From Nitrosomonadales bacterium (GTDB taxonomy: Bacteria > Pseudomonadota > Gammaproteobacteria > Burkholderiales > Nitrosomonadaceae), in the NCBI GenBank assembly GCA_004525885.1, contig SPBV01000045.1, forward strand, positions 1 to 10,684: a stretch of DNA of 10,684 bases. The letters are read 5' to 3'. Positions 5,451-10,684 of the stretch are shown piece by piece. Within the stretch, counting starts at the first letter, position 1. Each line of letters begins with the position of its first letter. The translations under genes and the position numbers were made by a program. A model generated the notes under the pieces. That model searched no databases, was not told the origin of the DNA, and was given only the letters and a program-made list of their open reading frames with translations.

Positions 5451-7256
5451 CTATTGCACTTTCTCCACTGCAAATACTGTTATGCCGCGACCAAAACGAG
5501 ATGAGCTAAGTTCTATATCAGCACGCATCCATGCCTTCTTGAAACGCTCCTCAACAAGTACTGATTGAGAAATTTTCTCCTGTGCACGCAACGCGTGGGA
5601 CAATCCATAGAGCGCCCATCCATTGTTGCGATTACGCAGCAGGTCTTCCCAATAGACTACCTCTGCCTCTATCGCATGCCCCGACTCTAGTAGAATAGCA
5701 CCCAAAACAAGACGTGGCGGGTAATGCCATTCCGATGGCTCAGTGTAGGCAAGAGTGTCCTCAAAATGAACTGCACGCTTAAGGTGTGCGATAGCCGCGT
5801 TAAACTTTCCACGAGCAGCTGCAATCTCACCAGCAAGTACTTCTGGTCCAATTCGTAATATAGAATATCCAGTGTTTAGCGAAAAGAGTGGGGCATTTAG
5901 CGAAGTATCCTTTAGTACCACACGAAATGCGCCCAATTCCAGCTCAGCTTCTTCTAATCGTTCTGTTGCGACAAATGCTAGGCCACGTACATAATGCCAG
6001 GCACCCCTTAAGAACATACTTGAAGAAGGGGGGTTAGGCTCCTTGAGAATCTCTTCCCACCGCCCAAATCTTGCAAGAGCCCAATAAGGCACAACCCGGA
6101 AAGCGGCCATGACTGGCATTTCTTCTAACAGTTTGTCGTTGACTTTAGCTGCAACCTCCCGTGCTGCTGCAATCGCTACCCGGCTTTGACCATCTGCAGT
6201 TGCAGCATAAGAAAGGAAATGAATGTTGTGCGGGTAATACCCCATCAGGTACGACCCATTGGCATGGCACTCTGTCACATATCTCTCATCAGCTACAATA
6301 GCAAGCTGATTGCTTTTTATCACATCAGCATACCGGCCGATATGATAATAAATATGCGATGGCATGTGTACCATGTGCCCCGCACCTGGCATCAAAGTCA
6401 GCAAAGTATCGGCCGCCCTCTCTGCCCGCTCGGGAGTATTTGTGGGTTCAATCAGGTGAATGTAAAAATGTAGCGCAGCCGGATGCTTTGGATTCTGCTG
6501 CATGACTTCCTCTGTAAGCGCCACCATCTCCTCTGTACCCTCATATGGATGCCCATCAGGCAACCAATAATTCCAAGGACGGAGATTCATCATCGACTCT
6601 ACATAAAGCATCGTAATGTCAGAGTCATCAGGAAAACGTTTATGCACCTCTCGCATCGCATCAGCATAAGCCTTGTCATTCAGCTTTCGCTGCTCACTCT
6701 TACCTGAATAACGTTTCGCAAGTGCGTTGATCAGCGCTTGCTCTCTTTGAGAGGCATTAGCTATATATAATTTAGCCTTCTCTACTATTAGAAAAGCTTG
6801 GGCCTCATTATTCGGATCCATCATTGCATTGATGTTTGGACCAAGTACGAGTGCTTGACCCCAATAGGCAATAGCTAGTCCTGGGTCAAGCCGCGCAGCC
6901 TCCTGAAAAGAATAAAACGCTTCTGAATGGTTGAATGCATAGGCAAGGTTCAATCCCTGGCTGATAAATTGTTGGGCTTGTCTGCTATGTGTACTGACTA
7001 GAAACTTATGCCGACCCAAGTTCAACACTCTCGGATCAAAGTGTTCTATTTGGTTTTTCTTACTCTTAAGTCCTGTTTGTTGCTCATGGGGGCTATCATT
7101 TGACTCGTGCACTATCAAGTTGACAGTTGATGGTGTCTTGCTAGCATGGGCAAGCGAAACACAGATGCAAATGAAAGTTAGTAGCACACTTAATGCTATT
7201 GACCAATACGTATAAATTTGGATAAGAATTATCTTAATATATACGTATATCTTCAA
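5451..7256 (-). CDS. Exported TPR-repeat protein with a dense histidine cluster
   Basis: The 601-aa protein belongs to a recurring bacterial family of TPR proteins without an assigned function. A hydrophobic stretch at about 19-38 ending in A-H-A|S-K is consistent with a signal peptide, so the protein is probably periplasmic or extracellular. TPR-like helices run from about 96 onward (YAFNHSEAFYSFQEAARLDP, then AYWGQALVLGPNIN), with further repeats near 415-445 and 474-560. The core, residues 258-346, is rich in histidine: LHFYIHLIEP (His263, His267), GHMVHMPSHIYYHIGRY (His294, 297, 301, 305) and YPHNIHFL (His343, 346). These could hold a metal or cofactor, which is inference. The start codon is TTG with no Shine-Dalgarno sequence; the only other candidate, GTG at codon 24, would remove the basic N-region of the signal. 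It follows the EI24-type gene on the same strand after 62 bp. Confidence 0.85.
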   Translation of the reverse strand: MKIYVYIKIILIQIYTYWSIALSVLLTFICICVSLAHASKTPSTVNLIVHESNDSPHEQQTGLKSKKNQIEHFDPRVLNLGRHKFLVSTHSRQAQQFISQGLNLAYAFNHSEAFYSFQEAARLDPGLAIAYWGQALVLGPNINAMMDPNNEAQAFLIVEKAKLYIANASQREQALINALAKRYSGKSEQRKLNDKAYADAMREVHKRFPDDSDITMLYVESMMNLRPWNYWLPDGHPYEGTEEMVALTEEVMQQNPKHPAALHFYIHLIEPTNTPERAERAADTLLTLMPGAGHMVHMPSHIYYHIGRYADVIKSNQLAIVADERYVTECHANGSYLMGYYPHNIHFLSYAATADGQSRVAIAAAREVAAKVNDKLLEEMPVMAAFRVVPYWALARFGRWEEILKEPNPPSSSMFLRGAWHYVRGLAFVATERLEEAELELGAFRVVLKDTSLNAPLFSLNTGYSILRIGPEVLAGEIAAARGKFNAAIAHLKRAVHFEDTLAYTEPSEWHYPPRLVLGAILLESGHAIEAEVVYWEDLLRNRNNGWALYGLSHALRAQEKISQSVLVEERFKKAWMRADIELSSSRFGRGITVFAVEKVQ

Positions 7257-7299
7257 TTGTTATCTGTATTTTCTAATGTTAATTATCAATATTTTCAGG

Positions 7300-7315
7300 T
7301 CCTATATGTATAGGA
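7300..7315. repeat. 16-bp palindrome between the EI24-type and TPR genes
   Basis: TCCTATA (7300-7306) and TATAGGA (7309-7315) are perfect inverted arms around TG. The site lies 3 bp beyond the stop codon of the EI24-type gene and about 45 bp before the TPR gene start. In RNA the two-base centre would force a shorter stem with a four-base loop. No T-run follows in the minus-strand direction. An operator or a processing hairpin fits better than an intrinsic terminator. Confidence 0.4.
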
Positions 7316-7318
7316 TTA

Positions 7319-8035
7319 CTATGGCTCCTGACGTAAACAAGCAAGGCGTCCTAGTCCAAAGTGAATAAAGGCAAGCCCTGATAGAACTGGTGCAAATAGA
7401 TTTAAAATTGGTACAAATTGCGTAAGTCCAGTTAATAGACCCAAGCCCCATAGTGACGACTGGTTTGCAGAGACCAAGGCTTTCATTTCCTCATGGCTAG
7501 CATGTTCAGCCAGCGCATCATAGCGAAACAAACGCTGATTAAGATATGCCGCTGCAACAAATGGAATTATTATACCTACCCCAACCAACCACAGAGGAGA
7601 GGTAACCACCCATATGACAATAAATATAAAAATAGCAAACAAAGTATTCAGTAAGTTACCGACAATACTGCCCCCATTTTTACGTTCAAGTTGCGGAAAA
7701 TCACGTTCAGCTACTAAACGAATCAACATGGGCATAGCAAACAAGGCGGTAATCACTAGCGCTGTGACGAAAACTAATGGTACAAATAGAATCAAATGTG
7801 CTGCGACCTGTATTGTATGTGCGACCCATTGTGGCTCTATACCTTCAATCCAGTCTTGAATGCCAATAAAAGTAAGGCCACTTGTGAGCCAGTTTGAGAA
7901 AATACCCCAAAAGATCACTCCTATGATAAGCCACAGAAGAGCTGCTGTTACGATCGGCCATAACGCTATCCACAGTATCCGAAATTGAAACAGATCACGA
8001 AACGCACGCGAAAGGGCGTCAAACATTGGGCTCAT
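7319..8035 (-). CDS. EI24/CysZ-like inner-membrane protein
   Basis: This 238-aa protein matches the EI24 domain family (PF07264 type), which includes the sulfate transporter CysZ. It is strongly hydrophobic, with segments at about 24-46, 74-104, 126-163 and 195-228, several of them long enough for helical hairpins. The signature YLNQRLFRYDALAEHAS (164-180) before the last membrane segments is characteristic of the betaproteobacterial EI24 proteins. True CysZ genes usually sit near cysteine or sulfate genes; none are seen here, so sulfate transport is not assigned. The ATG at 8035 has no clear ribosome site, and a second ATG nine bases in (8026) is equally possible. TTGAAG followed after 17 bp by TCTAGT within 8060-8100 could serve as a weak promoter. 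The TPR protein gene follows 62 bp downstream on the same strand. Confidence 0.82.
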   Translation of the reverse strand: MSPMFDALSRAFRDLFQFRILWIALWPIVTAALLWLIIGVIFWGIFSNWLTSGLTFIGIQDWIEGIEPQWVAHTIQVAAHLILFVPLVFVTALVITALFAMPMLIRLVAERDFPQLERKNGGSIVGNLLNTLFAIFIFIVIWVVTSPLWLVGVGIIIPFVAAAYLNQRLFRYDALAEHASHEEMKALVSANQSSLWGLGLLTGLTQFVPILNLFAPVLSGLAFIHFGLGRLACLRQEP

Positions 8036-8233
8036 ATGTTTGCCATAACAAGTTATTGATTACACGTCACTAGATAGAGATCTAATACTACCTTCAAATT
8101 AAGTATTGCGTTTTAAAAATTACTTTGAAAAAATATTACCATAATAAAAAGAGCGTAAAGTTAATTCAGTTAGTTCTATTATTTATAGACATTATGACTA
8201 GACGCTAATAATAGAACAATATACAGACAAAAA
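8036..8233. promoter_or_regulatory. Divergent intergenic region with 11-bp inverted repeat
   Basis: The 198 bp are very AT-rich and contain no plausible gene. The main structure is a perfect 11-bp inverted repeat, GTTCTATTATT (8173-8183) and AATAATAGAAC (8207-8217), with a 23-bp spacer, ending 16 bp before the kinase ATG. The left arm also takes part in a smaller repeat, TCTAT-TATTT-ATAGA (8175-8189). On the minus side TTGAAG-17-TCTAGT is a weak promoter candidate for the EI24-type gene. No strong -10/-35 pair was found for the plus strand. Confidence 0.5.
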
Positions 8234-9304
8234 ATGAAGCATAACATTCTTGCACGTCACCCAAACGATTTAACTATTAACTGGGCTCAACGAGTTGTCA
8301 ACATAAATCACCCTGACGCTACCGTTTTAAATGTGTCTATTATTTCAGTTGATATTGGAACTACAACGCGAATTCGTGTCGTAGCCGAACATGATAAACC
8401 AGAAGACTTACCTCAACAGTGGTTTATAAAAATCCCATCGTTAAACTGGAAAGCAAGATTGATTACAGCCCTACCAAGGCTACTTCATACTGAGGTGCTT
8501 TTCTATAATGAATTGGCTTCTACTATCCCAATTAATGTGCCTAATTTTTTGGCAGCACAAAGCAAATTTGGTATGGATGCAACACTAGTTCTTGTTGATG
8601 TAGCAGAATCCGGAGCAATTCTGAGTAAACCCAGCGACGCTCTAATGGTTACTCAAGCAACTTCTGTTGTCCAGCAACTTGCTTCATTTCATGCTTGTTC
8701 CTGGAACAAGGCACATAGCAATCAAACTTATCGCTGGCTGGCTAGCCCGGTACGTTGCCTGGAAGATCGCTTAGGCATGGTATTATCAGTCCCGTTGATG
8801 AAAAGAGGATTACGCTTAGCTGGAGAACTTATACCCTCTACTCTACATGCCCCGACTATCCGCTATGCACGCAAACGCCACCAAGTGATGAACTTTCTTT
8901 CAGGTTCACCACAAACGCTCATTCATCATGATTGCCATCCTGGGAATCTGTTTTGGAATCAATCCCAGCCTGGTCTTCTGGATTGGCAGCTTGTCCGTTT
9001 TGGTGAAGGAATCAGTGATATTTCTTACTTTCTATCTACAGCTCTCGAACCTAAAACCAGACTATTTCACGAAGCTAATCTCTTAGCTATTTATAAACAG
9101 AGTCTAGAAAATAAAGGGGTCACACATATTGATATAGAGAATATGCAGCAACGATATCGCGCCCACCTTATTTATCCCTTTGAAGCAATGATCGTGACTC
9201 TAGCTATCGGTGGAATGATGAGTTTAGAGCATAATTACAAACTCCTTAGTCGCACAGTGGCAGCTGTAGAAGACCTTGACGTCTTTTCTGCTATCCCGAT
9301 ATAA
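8234..9304 (+). CDS. APH/choline-kinase-like phosphotransferase
   Basis: The 356-aa protein has the fold signature of the aminoglycoside phosphotransferase / EcKinase-like superfamily, which transfers phosphate from ATP to a small hydroxylated substrate. The N-lobe shows WFIKIPS with the likely ATP-binding Lys66 and TEVLFYNEL with the partnering Glu87. The C-lobe has the Brenner-type catalytic loop IHHDCHPGNLFW (Asp233, His235, Asn238), then LLDWQLVRFGEG, where Asp250 takes the place of the DFG aspartate, and GISDISYFL with Asp262. All residues needed for catalysis look intact. Substrate is unknown: similar chromosomal genes are often labelled 'phosphotransferase' and rarely confer antibiotic resistance. 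There is no Shine-Dalgarno sequence at the ATG; an inverted repeat lies just upstream. It is divergent from the EI24-type gene and 50 bp ahead of an uncharacterised gene on the same strand. Confidence 0.85.
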   Translation: MKHNILARHPNDLTINWAQRVVNINHPDATVLNVSIISVDIGTTTRIRVVAEHDKPEDLPQQWFIKIPSLNWKARLITALPRLLHTEVLFYNELASTIPINVPNFLAAQSKFGMDATLVLVDVAESGAILSKPSDALMVTQATSVVQQLASFHACSWNKAHSNQTYRWLASPVRCLEDRLGMVLSVPLMKRGLRLAGELIPSTLHAPTIRYARKRHQVMNFLSGSPQTLIHHDCHPGNLFWNQSQPGLLDWQLVRFGEGISDISYFLSTALEPKTRLFHEANLLAIYKQSLENKGVTHIDIENMQQRYRAHLIYPFEAMIVTLAIGGMMSLEHNYKLLSRTVAAVEDLDVFSAIPI

Positions 9305-9354
9305 GACAAAATCAAACTATTTGAGCCCTACCAGATTACATTACACTTAAAACT

Positions 9355-10014
9355 ATGAGTATTAATACACTTAACACTAAACTTGAAGCTATTAATAACA
9401 AATGTGAGAATACAATTAAGCTTAAGCTTCACAAGTTTCATACTGATGTACATTACGATAATTTGGAATTTCACGCTCCATCACCCCAGGTTATCGAAGC
9501 ATTATGGTTTGACCTTATTACCGAAAAAGAACACGAGTTTGTTAAAGAGATAGCATTAGCCTTAAATATACCGAATACCACCTTAAGTAAGGAAAACGCC
9601 CTTAGCATCGAAAAAACAATTAATGCTGTTTTTGCTGACGATCAATATTTAGATAGAATGAGAGATTTTTATAAGGAATTTGACGAGAAGGATGTGTTAA
9701 ACGGGATGCTCATCAATTCGACCAGCAATAGGTTGGATCTAATTGATTCTGCGTATCAAGAAGGCCTTATTAAAATACTATGCAAAGCCAGGGGTCATGT
9801 CTTAGCTGAACTCGAACTTCATAAGAAAAATGAACCGGAGGAACTTGGTATTTTTGCGCAGTGGAGAAAATACTCAACTCTGAGCCCACTTCGAGCCATA
9901 AGCACCATCGTTTTATTGTATTGCACTTCATTACTCATTGCTTGGATCATAAAAGGCGAAACATTCCAACAATTTCTTGAACGTTTTGGATGGTCAGCTG
10001 GGTCAGGACTGTAA
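9355..10014 (+). CDS. Uncharacterised protein with one C-terminal membrane helix
   Basis: I do not recognise this 219-aa protein. Residues 1-175 are soluble, charged and predicted mostly helical (for example EALWFDLITEKEHEFVKEIALALNI at 48-72 and RMRDFYKEFDEKDVLNGM at 101-118). A single hydrophobic segment at about 180-198 (AISTIVLLYCTSLLIAWII) is followed by a short amphipathic tail ending in GL. There is no signal peptide, so the layout suggests a tail-anchored inner-membrane protein with its bulk in the cytoplasm. The ATG lacks a Shine-Dalgarno sequence and no convincing promoter lies in the 50 bp before it, so it may be co-transcribed with the kinase gene. It converges with the DsbA-family gene. 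Length and composition argue for a real gene; function cannot be assigned. Confidence 0.75.
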   Translation: MSINTLNTKLEAINNKCENTIKLKLHKFHTDVHYDNLEFHAPSPQVIEALWFDLITEKEHEFVKEIALALNIPNTTLSKENALSIEKTINAVFADDQYLDRMRDFYKEFDEKDVLNGMLINSTSNRLDLIDSAYQEGLIKILCKARGHVLAELELHKKNEPEELGIFAQWRKYSTLSPLRAISTIVLLYCTSLLIAWIIKGETFQQFLERFGWSAGSGL

Positions 10015-10064
10015 CTAAAATAAATTCTAAATGAAGTAAGTATAATTCCTTTCAAAACAACATG

Positions 10065-10684
10065 TTATATATTTAACCAATCATCAAGTCTTAACCGCAA
10101 TATATCTAGCGGGCAATATCCTCTATTGATAATACTGTAACCTGCTGCGCTTTGTACTGCCACAGTAGGGAAACTATTTACGCCCCATTCGCGCACCTTA
10201 TCGAAATGAATAGAAACTTGATTTTTTGCTTCGTCAGATTTAAACACCTGTAAAAACAATTTCATATCAATACCTATTTTGCTAGCTAACTGCGCCAATA
10301 TTTCAGGATTGGTCACATCTTTTTGTTCTATATAGAAAGCGGATTGGATTGATTCGAAGAACGGAAATATCAGCTCTGAGTTGATTAAGGACATAGCTAC
10401 CACTCCTCGACTGGGTGGCTCAGTATCGTATATGAATCCTTCCGGCATTGCTCCTTCAAAACGAAATAATTGTCCCGTAGCTTGTTTTACAGCTTTCCAG
10501 TGGTGTAGTATCTCTTCACGCTGTGCCGGCGCTACCGTCTGTTTTGTCCCGGGTCTCAATCCTCCCAATACCAGCTCAACCTTTAAGGTGGTACAACAGT
10601 AATTTGATCTAATCTCTTTAATTATAGGTGCAAACCCCCAGCACCATGAGCACATGGGATCAGCAATGTACCAAAGGGTTTTTC
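10065..10684 (-). CDS. DsbA-family thiol-disulfide protein (5' end outside window)
   Basis: The visible frame encodes about 206 residues and runs to the right edge. The ATG at 10655 is internal, because the preceding codons read TLWYIADP and join the conserved DPMCSWCWGF block. C-S-W-C is the redox-active CxxC of a thioredoxin fold with a DsbA-type helical insertion. NSFPTVAV near the C-terminus carries the cis-proline of the fold. The sequence resembles the cytoplasmic FrnE/2-hydroxychromene isomerase-like branch with 'CSWCWGF' rather than periplasmic DsbA. No signal peptide can be judged, since the true start lies probably only a few codons past the edge. Likely roles are disulfide oxidoreduction or isomerisation; the substrate is unknown. 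It ends 50 bp from the convergent uncharacterised gene, with no evident terminator between them. Confidence 0.85.
   Translation of the reverse strand, partial: KTLWYIADPMCSWCWGFAPIIKEIRSNYCCTTLKVELVLGGLRPGTKQTVAPAQREEILHHWKAVKQATGQLFRFEGAMPEGFIYDTEPPSRGVVAMSLINSELIFPFFESIQSAFYIEQKDVTNPEILAQLASKIGIDMKLFLQVFKSDEAKNQVSIHFDKVREWGVNSFPTVAVQSAAGYSIINRGYCPLDILRLRLDDWLNI

Noticed and set aside
6186..6707. Two open frames on the plus strand inside the TPR protein gene
   Set aside because: They are antisense shadows of a long gene, with composition typical of reverse-complement frames rich in Cys, His and Ile.
10041..10046. TATAAT as a promoter between the convergent genes at the right end
   Set aside because: It points into the 3' end of the opposing gene, has no -35 partner, and such hexamers are common in AT-rich gaps.
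9819..10055. 78-codon minus-strand frame overlapping the end of the 9355-10014 gene
   Set aside because: It is mostly antisense to the larger gene and has no domain or ribosome site to support it.

Overview
This window looks like an ordinary chromosomal stretch from an AT-rich proteobacterium (roughly 40% GC by eye). The class is most likely Beta- or Gammaproteobacteria. Three things support this: bamD divergent from an rluD-pgeF pair, gltX followed by tRNA-Ala(GGC) and tRNA-Glu(UUC), and an EI24/CysZ-type protein whose motifs resemble betaproteobacterial ones. Placing it near the Nitrosomonadales is only an impression. I see no transposase, integrase, phage gene, CRISPR array or toxin-antitoxin pair.

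Left part (1-3549), core information and envelope genes: the 3' end of gltX; a near-ideal sigma70 promoter driving tRNA-Ala(GGC) and tRNA-Glu(UUC); bamD on the minus strand, convergent with the tRNAs; then, divergent from bamD across only 10 bp, rluD and pgeF, which overlap by ATGA. GltX charges the tRNA-Glu encoded next to it. BamD works in outer-membrane protein assembly, RluD modifies 23S rRNA, and PgeF edits peptidoglycan precursors.

Middle part (3550-5341): a ZIP-family metal transporter with its own TATAAT box; an unrecognised 108-aa two-helix membrane protein on the minus strand; a 126-bp intergenic region holding four symmetrically arranged TTGAC boxes over a candidate promoter; and an ArsC-family reductase whose start is fixed by a strong Shine-Dalgarno sequence.

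Right part (5342-10684), accessory or poorly characterised genes: a 601-aa exported TPR protein with a dense His cluster; an EI24/CysZ-like membrane protein upstream of it on the same strand; a 198-bp divergent intergenic region with an 11-bp perfect inverted repeat; an APH/choline-kinase-like phosphotransferase; an unrecognised 219-aa protein with one C-terminal membrane helix; and the 3' part of a DsbA-family (CSWC) thioredoxin-fold gene cut by the window edge.

I found no convincing new multi-gene system. The most promising leads are the His-rich TPR protein, the TTGAC-box array at 4900-4943, the inverted repeat at 8173-8217, and the two orphan membrane proteins.
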